From the NCBI GenBank assembly GCA_019359635.1, contig JAHHGY010000039.1, positions 1 to 33,391 on the forward strand: DNA of 33,391 nucleotides. Direction: 5' to 3'. Below, one piece after another: positions 15,848 through 25,315 of this stretch. Source of the DNA: Chroococcus sp. CMT-3BRIN-NPC107 (lineage in GTDB: Bacteria > Cyanobacteriota > Cyanobacteriia > Cyanobacteriales > Chroococcidiopsidaceae). The notes under the pieces are model-generated. The model ran no database searches and had not been told where the DNA came from. It worked only from the letters and a program-made list of their open reading frames with translations. Position numbers and translations under genes: made by a program. Position 1 is the stretch's first letter. Each line of letters begins with the position of its first letter.

Positions 15848-17381
15848 AAAGATCGTACCCCGAACCAAATTGCCATTTATCTATGAGCCGATGATAATAA
15901 TATTGCTTTGTTGGCGGCAAAGATTTTACCCAGTTTTGCAGCACTCCCAACTTAAATAAAGCTGTGTAAATTCCCAAGTTGATGTAGTGAATAGTCCAAT
16001 CAATTAAGCTTAATATACCAACTTGAGGGATGACTCTAGCAATTAGTAAAGGATGATTGAGGGCAGTTTTAAGTAAAGTTTGCGTTAAGCCAGAAAATTG
16101 CACCACATCTTGCAAAAATGGCTTCAAAACTGGTTCGCCTAGTTGTTGCATTTGGTCAAATACGGCAGAAAGCAAGCTATTAATTTGCTTAGAGTCGAGT
16201 TTTCGATCTATCCCTGCTCTCATTGCCTTTTGAAATAGCCAAGTAACGCTTAAATTAGGCTGATATGGTTGTAAGAGTTTCAGTGCTGACGGTGATAGTT
16301 GTTCGGTTGCTAAAGCTTCATGAATGCCTAAAGTTAAACGCTTTAGATGACGCACCATTGAGCCAAAACCACCAAAGCTTAAGGGTGATTGATTTCCACT
16401 ACTGTCGCCGACGGGAAGAATTCGCCCCCAAGGGAAATATAATTGCTGACTGTAAGCAGGAAAAAACCCAAATAACGCCCTTTGTAGTTGTAGTTGACTT
16501 AGTTCTACTCCTTGATAATCTGGTAATAAACGCAGATATTCAACAAATAATGTCTCAAGTCCAATATGTTGCTTGTCTAAGTCCATGTAGGTAAATAAAT
16601 AAGTAGTTCTGCCATCCCGCGCCGGAAAAGCTTCCCAAAAGTATTGACAATTATTGAGTATTGGCGTGAATGATGCTAACAAGTCGCCCGTATTATTTGG
16701 CTGGAAACCTTGAGCGCAACTACCGACTACTAAACAAATACCATCAGGCTTTTTTGCTTGTCTTGCTTGTTGAACTATTGGGGAAAAATTACCCATCGCA
16801 TCTAATAACAAGCGGGTGCTAAAAGTGTTGGAGACTAATACGCCATTAGGATGAACTACCGCACTATCAAAGGCAGTATTTTCAAATAACTTACCACCCG
16901 CCGCGAGAAATTTATTTTTAACGGTTTCTAATAAATAAATAGGATCTACGCCAATATTGAGAACATCATTTACCCAAACTTCTGTACCACCAAGGAAGCT
17001 AACACGAGCGGGGTTGTAGTGAGTTGCGATCGCATTTTCCAATTCTTGCTTAGTTAACAAGTCTAATTCTAAAAATACTTCTAATTCCGAGCGCGATATA
17101 TTCCATTCTTGCTCTCTCCCGCGCAAAACTCCTCTTTCTAACAAAGCTACGCGCCAGCCTCGTTTAACCAAAGCACAACCGATTAAAATTCCCAACGTCC
17201 CGCCGCAGATGACTACATCCCACTCTATGTTGTCTAGAGGTACATTGCTTTGAGTAACTACTTGGGGAATGGGTGCTGTGTTTTCGCGCAGGGAATTGAG
17301 CAGGCGATCGCTTTTTCTTAATCCGCCTAAAACATCGCCTGGCAATTGGTTTAAAACTTCTTCAATTAAGTTCACGCTCAA
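15840..17381 (-). CDS. cruP: CruA/CruP-family FAD-dependent lycopene cyclase paralog
   Basis: 513-residue FAD-binding oxidoreductase. The N-terminal Rossmann motif CGGTLGILIGCALVKRG at about 60-75 is followed by LLERGVLRGREQEWNISR, a signature I associate with the CruA/CruP carotenoid cyclases of cyanobacteria and plants. The second flavin-contact region reads LLLDAMGNFSP, and the GD motif occurs in LPVGDSSGNQSP. The length of about 510 fits CruP better than the longer CruA. CruP homologs can cyclise lycopene in a bacterial assay and in plants are linked to stress tolerance; the role here is inferred. Start is TTG at 17381 or, with better spacing from GGAGAG, GTG at 17375. Confidence 0.72.
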   Translation of the reverse strand: MSVNLIEEVLNQLPGDVLGGLRKSDRLLNSLRENTAPIPQVVTQSNVPLDNIEWDVVICGGTLGILIGCALVKRGWRVALLERGVLRGREQEWNISRSELEVFLELDLLTKQELENAIATHYNPARVSFLGGTEVWVNDVLNIGVDPIYLLETVKNKFLAAGGKLFENTAFDSAVVHPNGVLVSNTFSTRLLLDAMGNFSPIVQQARQAKKPDGICLVVGSCAQGFQPNNTGDLLASFTPILNNCQYFWEAFPARDGRTTYLFTYMDLDKQHIGLETLFVEYLRLLPDYQGVELSQLQLQRALFGFFPAYSQQLYFPWGRILPVGDSSGNQSPLSFGGFGSMVRHLKRLTLGIHEALATEQLSPSALKLLQPYQPNLSVTWLFQKAMRAGIDRKLDSKQINSLLSAVFDQMQQLGEPVLKPFLQDVVQFSGLTQTLLKTALNHPLLIARVIPQVGILSLIDWTIHYINLGIYTALFKLGVLQNWVKSLPPTKQYYYHRLIDKWQFGSGYDLFS

Positions 17382-17557
17382 AATACTCTCCTAATGAATT
17401 TATTTTGGCTGATTGAGCCTGTATAAGTTGAATTTCATTTAGATCGTGGATATACAAAGGTTGTTTACGTGCGAATCCGCCGGCTTACAACCACTTGTCT
17501 ATCGTCAAGCTTGAATGATCAGTTGTTAAAATAATTTCGGGCGATCGCACTTTTTTA

Positions 17558-17944
17558 TCAATTCGACCAATTCGTTAGTCCAAAAACTTTAGCAAAACCA
17601 CCCAAAACCGCTAATAGTAAACCAATAATTACACCGCGATTGATAAATTTTTGGGTATCTACTCACTTGGTTATGCCCTCAACTTTTTCTGCTAAAATCT
17701 CTATTTCACCTTTTAGAGAGTTTTCAACTCTGGTTAAATCTGTCCTCAAAGCGCCAAAGCCTGCGGTCATATCTGACCTCAAAGCGCCAAAATCCTCAGC
17801 TACTTTTATTTTGAAATCACTAAGGTCTTCGGCAACTTTATCGATTTTTCCATCCAGTCTATCTATCTTTGTCTCCAGCTTGTCAAATCTGCCTTCTAGC
17901 CTTGTAAATATCTCTTTCAAATCGTACTCAATGGTATTGGTCAT
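17558..17944 (-). pseudogene. Coiled-coil/membrane-anchor protein split by an in-frame TGA
   Basis: From ATG 17944 the frame encodes MTNTIEYDLKEIFTRLEGRF and a regular heptad coiled coil with repeats around GALRSDMTAG/GALRTDLTR, then meets TGA at 17663-17665. The same frame continues for 34 more codons, VDTQKFINRGVIIGLLLAVL and onward to a natural TGA at 17558-17560. That tail is exactly what family members of this kind have: a conserved FxNRG motif followed by a single transmembrane helix. The stop stands where arginine or tryptophan would be one base away (CGA or TGG). The product would be a soluble coiled coil of about 93 residues unless the stop is read through. Function of the family is unknown to me. 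Confidence 0.75.
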
Positions 17945-17985
17945 TTTACTTATCATTTTGAGTGGCAACAGATAGCAATTTTAGG

Positions 17986-19920
17986 TTACGCCGGATGAAA
18001 ATAGTTGTAAATTTCTTGGGCTAAGTACGAACCAATACCTGGCGCTTGGGTTAACTGCTCTGGTGTGGCTTGACGGATATAATCAACGGAGCGAAAATGC
18101 GCGAGTAATTGTTTTTGTCTGTGGTATCCTAAACCCGGAATATCATCTAAACGCGATCGCTTTAATTTGTCACTTCTTTGCTGCCTGTGAAAGGAAATTG
18201 CAAATCTATGGGCTTCATCCCTTAACCTCCGCAACAACTGCACTCCTGGCTGCTCTGATTGAGTTTCTACTGGTTTAGATTCTCCAGGTAAAAATATTTC
18301 CTCTCGCTGCTTTGCCAAACTCACAACGTGCAAATCTTCTAGCAAGTTCATCTCTTGCAAAACTTCTACCACCGACGATAGTTGACCTTTACCGCCATCA
18401 ATCATCACTAAATCGGGCCAATCGGAATTTCCGACCCGCGCCAATTGCGGCTCTTGAGCGTACTTGCGAAAGCGCCGACCAATAACTTCAGCTAGACTGG
18501 CAAAGTCATCAGAATGTCCGGCGGTAACGGTGGGATTTTTAATCTTGTAGTGACGATAGTATTGTTTAGCTGGCAACCCATCGATAAATACTACCTGAGA
18601 GGCAACGGCGTTAGCTCCTTGAATATGAGAAATATCGTAGCCTTCAATGCGGCGCGGCAATTCGGGCAAATCTACAATGGCTGCCAAATCTTCCATTGCT
18701 TGCGAATTAGCATCGCTTAATTTTTGCGTCCGCGCTAACTCGTACTCGGCATTGCGTTCGACCATTTCAATTAATTCTGCCTTTGTCGAGCGTTGGGGAG
18801 TGAGTATCGCTACTTTTCGCCCTTTACGCTCGCTCAAAACTTCTGCCAACATTTCGGTTTGCGGCAATTCGTGCTGAACTAATATTTCTGTAGGTATCTC
18901 TACAGAGTCCGCCGTTTGATAGTGTTCTTCTAATACTCTTTGTAAAATTGCTCCCGCATCGGCATGATTATCGGCAACAAAACCTAGTCTTCCTACCAAT
19001 TTTCCGGCGCGAATTTGAAATAATTGAATGCAGGCGTGTTGCTCGTTAGCAGCAAGGGCGATCGCATCTCTTGACACGGTATCATCAGGCAAGGAAACTT
19101 TTTGATTGGCATTGAGGGACTTTAACCCAGCTATTTGATCGCGGATCCGTGCTGCCGATTCAAAGTTCATTTCCTCAGCAGATTTTTGCATCTGCTCGGT
19201 TAATATATCAATCAATTCTTGCGCTCGTCCTTGAAATACCATTGCGACTTTTTGCACGGTTTTTCGGTATTCTTCGGGAGTAATCAGTTTTTGACATACC
19301 CCCGGACAGCGCCCCAAATCGTAGTTCAAACAAGGACGATCTTTAAATAGTGGCTGCGGACGCTGCTTGAGAGCAAAAAGGCGTTTAGCTATGCGTAATA
19401 TGCTCCGCAATAGTCCCGCATCGGTGTAAGGGCCGTAAAACTTATCTTTTTCTTTACCTATTCGGCGGTTGCGAGTAATAAAGATGCGCGGATATTCTTC
19501 CGACCAAGTAATGCAGACATAGGGATATTTTTTATCATCCTTAAGTAAGACATTAAAGTAAGGCTGGTGCTGTTTAATTAAATTTGCTTCTAAAGCTAAA
19601 GCCTCGGCTTCGGTATCGGTAACAATAAACTCAATTTCTGTTACTTGCCTAACCATCATGGCAATGCGATCGCTTAATTTTTGTGCTTGCCTAAAATACG
19701 AACTAACTCGCGATCGCAGCGCTCTCGATTTGCCTATATACATAATGCGATCGCTAATGTCTCGCATTATATAAACTCCTGGTTCTCTAGGAATCTCCTT
19801 CAGCCGAGCGGCTAAACGTTCTCGATCTTTTACTAATGGTAATTGGCTAATTATTTTTTTGGTTGGTGTTGTTTGTGGCGGGAACGAATGTTGTTCTGGC
19901 GATGTCTGTGTACTTGTCAT
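17986..19920 (-). CDS. uvrC: UvrC, excinuclease ABC endonuclease subunit
   Basis: Makes both incisions around a lesion in nucleotide excision repair. The 644 residues show the GIY-YIG nuclease for the 3' cut (GVY at 48-50, YIG at 61-63), a cluster [13 protein letters not shown] typical of UvrC, a UVR/UvrB-binding helix ([15 protein letters not shown] at about 235), the RNase H-like 5' nuclease domain (GYDISHIQG and [10 protein letters not shown]), and two C-terminal helix-hairpin-helix motifs ([13 protein letters not shown] and [10 protein letters not shown]). Start ATG at 19920. Monocistronic by appearance. Confidence 0.98.
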   Translation of the reverse strand: MTSTQTSPEQHSFPPQTTPTKKIISQLPLVKDRERLAARLKEIPREPGVYIMRDISDRIMYIGKSRALRSRVSSYFRQAQKLSDRIAMMVRQVTEIEFIVTDTEAEALALEANLIKQHQPYFNVLLKDDKKYPYVCITWSEEYPRIFITRNRRIGKEKDKFYGPYTDAGLLRSILRIAKRLFALKQRPQPLFKDRPCLNYDLGRCPGVCQKLITPEEYRKTVQKVAMVFQGRAQELIDILTEQMQKSAEEMNFESAARIRDQIAGLKSLNANQKVSLPDDTVSRDAIALAANEQHACIQLFQIRAGKLVGRLGFVADNHADAGAILQRVLEEHYQTADSVEIPTEILVQHELPQTEMLAEVLSERKGRKVAILTPQRSTKAELIEMVERNAEYELARTQKLSDANSQAMEDLAAIVDLPELPRRIEGYDISHIQGANAVASQVVFIDGLPAKQYYRHYKIKNPTVTAGHSDDFASLAEVIGRRFRKYAQEPQLARVGNSDWPDLVMIDGGKGQLSSVVEVLQEMNLLEDLHVVSLAKQREEIFLPGESKPVETQSEQPGVQLLRRLRDEAHRFAISFHRQQRSDKLKRSRLDDIPGLGYHRQKQLLAHFRSVDYIRQATPEQLTQAPGIGSYLAQEIYNYFHPA

Positions 19921-20307
19921 AGCGTTACACTCATTAATAGCAGTGCTGATTTGTCGTAATCTGCAAACGAAAACTTTGTTTGGGATTTAACCAAAAGACG
20001 GTTTTGCGCTTCTGTGTTGCTCTTAAATTACACCGCTTCTTAATTCTACTTTGGCTTGCAGGTATCCAACGGCTTTCTAACTCAAATAGCAGGTTCTATT
20101 TACTCCTTATTCAGTGCAAATACTGAATTCTCCATTTCAAGAAGTGTTAAAATATACTTACTATTGTTATGTAAAGTTGTTAATAATTTTTTGATTTTTA
20201 AGATGAAATTATTAAAATTCAGCCTGATTTTTCTATCTTTCAGATTAGATTAGTTGAAGGAGTTAAATTAATATTTTCAGTACCTTAACAATATTTTAGT
20301 TATAAAT
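19921..20307. other. Intergenic region upstream of uvrC and of a small gene
   Basis: 387 AT-rich bases between divergent genes. It should hold the uvrC promoter on the minus strand and a promoter for the gene at 20308. A 65-codon frame at 20056-20253 has a membrane-like but low-complexity composition and no ribosome site, so I treat it as chance. No firm regulatory element is visible. Confidence 0.4.
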
Positions 20308-20487
20308 ATGAACTTAGATGAATTTGAAAACCAATACCGTCGCGCCCTTGATGCTAACCTCAATCGGCTGCAAACAGCAGTTTTCTTAATAGCTCAATTA
20401 GAAGCTATCGTTGCTGATGTTGGGCAAGATTTGCAAAATCTAACCTTAAATTTTGAAGAATATGTAAATGAGCAAAGATCGAAGTAA
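20308..20487 (+). CDS. Small conserved-looking helical protein, 59 residues
   Basis: ATG 20308 to TAA 20485-20487 encodes MNLDEFENQYRRALDANLNR followed by LQTAVFLIAQLEAIVADVGQ and a final acidic helix. The hydrophobic heptad pattern suggests an amphipathic helix bundle or coiled coil. I recall similar short proteins as cyanobacterial orphans without assigned function. It converges with the response regulator gene, 17 bases apart. No clear Shine-Dalgarno is seen. Confidence 0.7.
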   Translation: MNLDEFENQYRRALDANLNRLQTAVFLIAQLEAIVADVGQDLQNLTLNFEEYVNEQRSK

Positions 20488-20504
20488 GTTTTATTTATTA
20501 GCTG

Positions 20505-20942
20505 TTAATTGGACTGATTAGTTAGTTCTTGAGCAATAGCTTGTTTTAGATCGTTCAGATTTACTGGTTTAATAAAATACTGACGCGCACCCAAGTTAAA
20601 AGCACGTTGGCGATCGGATTTAAAAGCAAAGGCAGAAACAATAATTACAGGAATATTTTGCCATTTTGGGTTTAGTTGTAGTTTTTCTAAGAGCAGATAA
20701 CCATCAACGTCTGGTAACCTCAAGTCTAATAAAATTAGGTGAGGCTGAAAACTAGCTAATTCCTCAAACAAACTAGCTCCACAAGCCAAGCTAAGGACTT
20801 GATAGCCACAAAAAGTTAAATAGTCATCGAGCATCAATCGATTGAGGTTGTTATCTTCAACGACTAATAAACGTTTTAAAGCACTAGAGGAGAGTGGATC
20901 TGTACCAGACTTTACATTTGGGCTTTTTCTGTTACTATTCAC
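20505..20942 (-). CDS. Single-domain (CheY-like) response regulator
   Basis: 145 residues consisting of a receiver domain with a 20-residue N-terminal tail. Acidic pocket residues E29/D30, phosphoacceptor D73 in LLDLRLPDVDGY, switch serine S103 and lysine K125 (FIKPV) are all present, so it should be phosphorylatable. There is no output domain, so it acts through protein contact or as a phosphorelay intermediate. No histidine kinase gene is adjacent. The start is GTG at 20942; the tail before ALKRLLVVED is not conserved-looking, so a later start is possible. Confidence 0.9.
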   Translation of the reverse strand: MNSNRKSPNVKSGTDPLSSSALKRLLVVEDNNLNRLMLDDYLTFCGYQVLSLACGASLFEELASFQPHLILLDLRLPDVDGYLLLEKLQLNPKWQNIPVIIVSAFAFKSDRQRAFNLGARQYFIKPVNLNDLKQAIAQELTNQSN

Positions 20943-21266
20943 GAGTTTATCAGTTATGGAACTCGATTAAAAAAATGCTAACAAGTTAAATGTATGTTAA
21001 ACAGCTTAAACTTTAGAGGGTAACTTTACAATCTATTGTAACTGAAGCATAGTTATATAACTTCGTAAAGATTACTTGTATTACTCAACACTTTAGCAAA
21101 AAATCGAAATCTGAAAAATTCCTTCTAAAGAAAGATAACAAATTTATTAATGCCGAGTACCCGCGATCGCAAATCTCCGCTCAAATAGATAAATACTATG
21201 AGAGTTAAATATCTAACTACTAGACTTTTCTCTATCTTTGAGCATTCTAATTATTCAGCCTCAACT
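20943..21266. other. Intergenic region between response regulator and aminotransferase
   Basis: 324 bases holding the promoter side of the response regulator and the 3' end of the thioredoxin-aminotransferase unit. One HIP1 site lies near 21165. No hairpin terminator or other element stands out. Confidence 0.4.
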
Positions 21267-22454
21267 TTAATAGCGAGAAGATATTGTAGGAGTAAGTACT
21301 TCAGCTATTTTGTTAGCAGCTAGTTTTAAAATAGCTGGTTCGTGTACCAAAGCAAACCTAACGTAGCCCTCGCCAAATTTTCCAAACCCAAAACCTGGAG
21401 ACGCAGCTACTCCGGTAGTTTCTACTAAATGAGTGCAAAAATCGATAGATTTGCTAGACCAAAAAGCGGGTAGCTTTGCCCAAATGTACATAGTAGCGGC
21501 GGGAGTTGGAACTTGCCAGCCAATTTGGTTTAAAGCAACAACGAAGGCATCTCGACGTTGGCGAAAAGTCTGATTGGCGGCTTTAACCCCCGCTTGAGAA
21601 CCCGTCAAAGCGGCGATCGCCCCGTTCAAAATCCCTTGATACTGATTGAAGTCTACGGCAGCTTTTACCTGTCTTAGCGCTTTGATTAGCTGCGAGTTAC
21701 CGATCGCATAACCAACCCTAAAACCGCCCATATTGTACGACTTAGATAGAGTAAAAAACTCAATAGAAACGCTTTTATCAGGATCTGCTTGCAAAACTGA
21801 AGGTGCTACTTGTTCGTCAAATACCATGTCCGCGTAAGGGAAATCATGGACTAAAACTAAATTATGCTGCTGGCAAAAAGCAACGGCACTTTGAAAAAAA
21901 CTAAGCGGCGCGATCGCACTTGTCGGATTATGAGGATAGCTAAGTACCATCATTTTCGATTGCGCCAAAACTGTAGCCGGAATTTCTGTAAACACTGGCA
22001 AAGAACCATTTTCAGCGCGTATAGGCATCGGGTAAATTTGCCCGCTTGCTAGATAAACGCCCCCCGCATGAGAAGGATAGCCCGGATCGAGCAATAAAGC
22101 GTAATCCCCAGGATTTAATATAGCTAGAGGTAAGTGAGCCGTACCTTCTTGAGAGCCAATTAGGGGTAAAACTTCGGTTTCAGGATCTACCGCAATGCCA
22201 AATTTTTGCTCGTACCAATTAGCCGCCGCTTGACGAAATTTTTGCGTGCCATTAAATAGCAAGTAACCATGAGTGCTAGGGTCGTGCAAAGAGTGAGTAA
22301 TTGCTTCGATGACGTGAGGAGCGGTTGGCAAATCTGAAGAACCCAAAGACAAATCAATTATGTCTTTTCCCGCCCCTCTAGCTTTTGCCTTTGCCTTGTC
22401 CATATCAGCAAATACATTAGCTTGCAGGAAATCTATTCTTTTAGCAAATTCCAT
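21267..22454 (-). CDS. Class I/II PLP-dependent aminotransferase
   Basis: About 395 residues from ATG 22454 (MEFAKRIDFL). A TTG at 22484 would add ten residues overlapping the thioredoxin end, which seems less likely. Fold-type I features are present: LSLGSSDLPT near the N-terminus, SYPHNPTSA as substrate/PLP binding, the D of VHDFPYADMVFDE, and the Schiff-base lysine in TLSKSYNMGGFRVGYA. The general pattern resembles the LL-diaminopimelate/aspartate aminotransferase group, but substrate cannot be read from motifs. It follows thioredoxin on the same strand with a gap of about 30 bases, so the two are probably co-transcribed. Confidence 0.9.
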   Translation of the reverse strand: MEFAKRIDFLQANVFADMDKAKAKARGAGKDIIDLSLGSSDLPTAPHVIEAITHSLHDPSTHGYLLFNGTQKFRQAAANWYEQKFGIAVDPETEVLPLIGSQEGTAHLPLAILNPGDYALLLDPGYPSHAGGVYLASGQIYPMPIRAENGSLPVFTEIPATVLAQSKMMVLSYPHNPTSAIAPLSFFQSAVAFCQQHNLVLVHDFPYADMVFDEQVAPSVLQADPDKSVSIEFFTLSKSYNMGGFRVGYAIGNSQLIKALRQVKAAVDFNQYQGILNGAIAALTGSQAGVKAANQTFRQRRDAFVVALNQIGWQVPTPAATMYIWAKLPAFWSSKSIDFCTHLVETTGVAASPGFGFGKFGEGYVRFALVHEPAILKLAANKIAEVLTPTISSRY

Positions 22455-22484
22455 AAACAATTTCGGATAGTGCGAAGTCGCCAA

Positions 22485-22808
22485 TTAGTTGAGATGAGGA
22501 TCGAGAAAGCTAATTAATTTTGGTTTGGCGATCGCTCCTTCTGATGATGCTATTAGCTGCGAATCTCTAAACAAGCGCAGTGCAGGTACGCCTTCTACCT
22601 GGTATTGCTTCACCGTAACTTGATTGGGGTCTACTTCCATTTTGACTACTTTAAGATTATTGTAGTTTTCTGCCGCCCAGTCTATAACGGGAGCCATCAA
22701 CCGACAAGGGCCGCACCAAGCAGCCCAAAAGTAAACTAAAACTGGCTGACTTGCTTGGATTACTTCGCTATCAAATTCTGGATCGTTAATGGCGATCGCG
22801 TTACTCAT
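22485..22808 (-). CDS. Thioredoxin
   Basis: 107-residue thiol-disulfide reductant. The active site WCGPC has C32 and C35, with the usual preceding FWAAW, the DPNQ loop and the cis-proline VEGVPALRLF. There is no signal peptide, so it is cytosolic. It is upstream of the aminotransferase on the same strand. Which of the several cyanobacterial thioredoxin classes it belongs to is not clear from motifs alone. Confidence 0.95.
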   Translation of the reverse strand: MSNAIAINDPEFDSEVIQASQPVLVYFWAAWCGPCRLMAPVIDWAAENYNNLKVVKMEVDPNQVTVKQYQVEGVPALRLFRDSQLIASSEGAIAKPKLISFLDPHLN

Positions 22809-22879
22809 AAAAAATTTATTGTTTAAGCCTTTTCTACAATAAACCGAACTGAGCGCTAAAAATTATTACTATATCTAAA

Positions 22880-22914
22880 GCACTCTAATAGCTAATAACA
22901 GTTTATTAGAGTGC
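22880..22914 (-). terminator. Terminator between vipp1 and thioredoxin
   Basis: GCACTCTAATA (22880-22890) pairs with TATTAGAGTGC (22904-22914), eleven perfect base pairs with a 13-base loop. On the minus strand it follows the vipp1 stop by 14 bases and is followed by TTTAGATA, a modest U tract. Confidence 0.75.
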
Positions 22915-22928
22915 TGATTTGGCGCAAC

Positions 22929-23711
22929 TTAAAGGTTATCTAACTGCTTGCGTAACTGCTCTAATTCCGCATCTACAACTTCGTTAGATTTTGCAGGAGT
23001 CGATTTATCGGTAGCTTCAGGAAGTATTGGCGTACTAGCGGAAGTAGCAGGGCCTAAAGACATTTGAGCTTTGAGGGCGGCTAATTCATCATCTACACCG
23101 CTACCCGATTCTAACATCGCAAATTGGCTTTCTAAATTTGAGCCTGCCAATTCTTGAGCCGACTGAGCGCGGGCTTCTTGCATCAATACTTTTTCTTCCA
23201 TCCGCTCAAAAGCTGCCATCGCGCTACTGGTTCCCAATCTCCCCACTGTACTTTGGAGGTTTTCTTGGGCTTTAGCTGCCGCACTGCGGGCTTTGAGCAT
23301 ATCTTTTTTAGTTTTTGCCTCAGAAATTTTGCTTTCAAGGCCAATTAAGCTGCGCTTAAGAGTGTCAATTTGACCAACTTGAGAATCTAAGCTAGTTTTT
23401 AGAGTATTAGCATTTTCACTAAAGCTTTTTTTGCGCTCTAAAGCTTGACGGGCAAGACTTTCATCGCCTTTTTGCAGTGCTAATTGAGCGTTGCGCTGCC
23501 ATTTATCGGCTTCTTTTTGTGCCTGAGTGTACTGTTGCTCTGAACGTTTTTGGGCAGCGATCGCTTGGGCGACTCCTTGACGCAATTGTACTAAGTCTTC
23601 TTGCATTTCCAAGATCGACTGCTCTAACATTTTTTCTGGGTCTTCAGCATTACTGACCATATCGTTCAGGTTTGATCTGACCACTCGGCTAATGCGATCG
23701 AATAATCCCAT
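22929..23711 (-). CDS. vipp1: Vipp1/IM30, thylakoid-membrane ESCRT-III-like protein
   Basis: 260-residue PspA/IM30 family protein that assembles into rings and rods on membranes and is needed for thylakoid biogenesis and repair. The N-terminal amphipathic helix is MGLFDRISRVVRSNLNDMVS, followed by the helical hairpin core (EDPEKMLEQSILEMQEDL and so on) and helices to about 215. A linker rich in S, T and P is followed by VVDAELEQLRKQLDNL. That extra C-terminal helix distinguishes Vipp1 from PspA, and the neighbouring paralog lacks it. Start ATG 23711. The paralog lies 178 bases upstream on the same strand. Confidence 0.88.
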   Translation of the reverse strand: MGLFDRISRVVRSNLNDMVSNAEDPEKMLEQSILEMQEDLVQLRQGVAQAIAAQKRSEQQYTQAQKEADKWQRNAQLALQKGDESLARQALERKKSFSENANTLKTSLDSQVGQIDTLKRSLIGLESKISEAKTKKDMLKARSAAAKAQENLQSTVGRLGTSSAMAAFERMEEKVLMQEARAQSAQELAGSNLESQFAMLESGSGVDDELAALKAQMSLGPATSASTPILPEATDKSTPAKSNEVVDAELEQLRKQLDNL

Positions 23712-23889
23712 AACTATTATTAATTCCGTATCAGGTTTACAAGGGTTTATGGACGGGGCGCTAAACGCTTAGTTTAAATTGGATCGACTATCCCATGCTG
23801 TTATTTTTAACCTAAGCTCAATTTTTTACTTCTGCTACAAGCAATGGTAATTTAAGCAATTTTTCCTACTAGCTATATTAACAATTCTT

Positions 23890-24588
23890 CTATAATTCTT
23901 CTATCGATTTTGGCGGTAACTGAGGAGGGTTTGATGAGATTTGGGCTTTCATGGCAGCAAGTTCGGCATCGACATCGCTGGCGGAGGCTAAAGAATTGAA
24001 TTGTTTTTGCAGGTCATCGGTTCCAAGTTCGGCGATCGCTTCTGATTGTGCCTCAAGTTGCAATACTTTTTCTTCCATTCGAGCAAAAGCATTTAAGGAA
24101 CTGGTGGTATTTACTCCTCCTAGCATTTCATTTAGCCTTTGGGAAGCAGTTGCCGATCGCGCCCTAGCGATATACATATCTTTTTTGGTTTTTAGTTCGC
24201 CAATTTTTAATTCTAAAGTCTGCATATCTTTTTTAATTCTATTAACGACACTGCTTTGCTCGCCTATTTGAGCTTTCAAAGCTGTAGCCGTTTCTTGGTA
24301 AGATTTACGCTTAGTTAGAGCTTCTTTTGCTAAAACTTCATTATTTTGGTTTAAGGCTAGTTGAGCGCGGCTGTACCAGTCTTGGGCGACAGATTCCGCT
24401 TGATTTGCCTGCCTTTCGGTACGTTTTTGGGTAGCGATCGCACTAGCTACGCCTTGCCTTAGTTGTACTAAGTCGTCTTGCATTTCGGCAACAGTTTGCT
24501 CTAGCACTTTTTCTGGATCTTCGGCTTTGTTAACTAGATCGTTAGTATTAGCGCGAATTACTCGTTTAATGCGGTCAAATAGTCCCAT
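23890..24588 (-). CDS. pspA: PspA, phage-shock-type membrane stress protein
   Basis: PspA/IM30 family protein without the Vipp1 C-terminal helix; it ends after helix 6 with a short proline-rich tail (SSNPPQLPPKSIEEL). I place the start at ATG 24588 (MGLFDRIKRVIRANTNDLVN), giving 232 residues, because the amphipathic helix begins there and GGAG lies nine bases upstream; the ATG at 24603 would put MESRY in front. Expected role is protecting the cytoplasmic membrane under stress. The tandem arrangement with vipp1 points to an old duplication. Confidence 0.88.
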   Translation of the reverse strand: MGLFDRIKRVIRANTNDLVNKAEDPEKVLEQTVAEMQDDLVQLRQGVASAIATQKRTERQANQAESVAQDWYSRAQLALNQNNEVLAKEALTKRKSYQETATALKAQIGEQSSVVNRIKKDMQTLELKIGELKTKKDMYIARARSATASQRLNEMLGGVNTTSSLNAFARMEEKVLQLEAQSEAIAELGTDDLQKQFNSLASASDVDAELAAMKAQISSNPPQLPPKSIEEL

Positions 24589-24763
24589 GTAACGGCTCTC
24601 CATTCACGTTGCTCGGTAGTGCGATCGCCCTTTACCGCAGTGCGGGTTTACTATAAATAAGTAGGATTTGGGCAATTAAATTTATCCTATCGCTTCTTTC
24701 GGCAAAGTCTTCTTTAAATAACGGCGGTTGCTGAATTATTTATTACCTATTACCCACTATCCA

Positions 24764-25315
24764 ATGTCCTTAAATTCTATCGATCGCATTCTAGCTATTG
24801 CCTTTGGGCAAAGCCGCGCTCAACAGCAACCTTTTCAAATAGCACTGCAATACTGGTCGCAAGTTGTGGGCAGCGCCGTTGTACCTCATACTCAACTATT
24901 GTCTATTCAAAAAAATGTATTGTGGGTGGCGACTTCTAGCGCTGCTTGGGCGCAAACTTTGACTATGGAGCGATCACGCATCTTAACCAAGTTGAATGTT
25001 TATTTACCTAATCCTTTAACAGATATTCGTTTTTCTACAGCCCAATGGCAGCGTCCAGAAACTATTGCCAAGGAGCGAGAGGTTTCTGATAATTTTTTTG
25101 GGGGCGCTCATCCTAGCACTTTAGCTCCAACAAGCTCAAGTCAAGCCAAACCAACAAAGAGTAACGATCCTCAAACAGCCTTTAGCCAGTGGGTAAAAAC
25201 AACGCAGCAAAAAAATCACAATTTACCTCTTTGTCCTCAATGCCAAGCTCCTACTCCTCCGGGTGAATTGCAACGTTGGCGAGTTTGTTGTATGTGCGCT
25301 GTTAAAGAGTTTTGA
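24764..25315 (+). CDS. DciA-like DUF721 protein with C-terminal zinc-ribbon-like motif
   Basis: 184 residues from ATG 24764 (MSLNSIDRIL). An upstream TTG would add twelve residues of poor quality. The N-terminal half (ALQYWSQVVGSAVVPHTQLL, then VLWVATSSAAWAQTLTMERS) matches the DUF721 fold, whose bacterial member DciA loads or operates the replicative helicase DnaB. A variable linker follows, then CPQCQAPTPPGELQRW and CCMC, four cysteines able to bind zinc. The helicase-loader role in this organism is inferred from the family. Divergent from pspA. Confidence 0.8.
   Translation: MSLNSIDRILAIAFGQSRAQQQPFQIALQYWSQVVGSAVVPHTQLLSIQKNVLWVATSSAAWAQTLTMERSRILTKLNVYLPNPLTDIRFSTAQWQRPETIAKEREVSDNFFGGAHPSTLAPTSSSQAKPTKSNDPQTAFSQWVKTTQQKNHNLPLCPQCQAPTPPGELQRWRVCCMCAVKEF

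Noticed and set aside
17640..17975. 111-codon plus-strand frame
   Set aside because: Mirror of the coiled-coil gene; serine-rich translation typical of an antisense shadow.
20056..20253. 65-codon frame upstream of the small gene at 20308
   Set aside because: AT-rich, low-complexity membrane-like translation without a ribosome site or recognisable motif.
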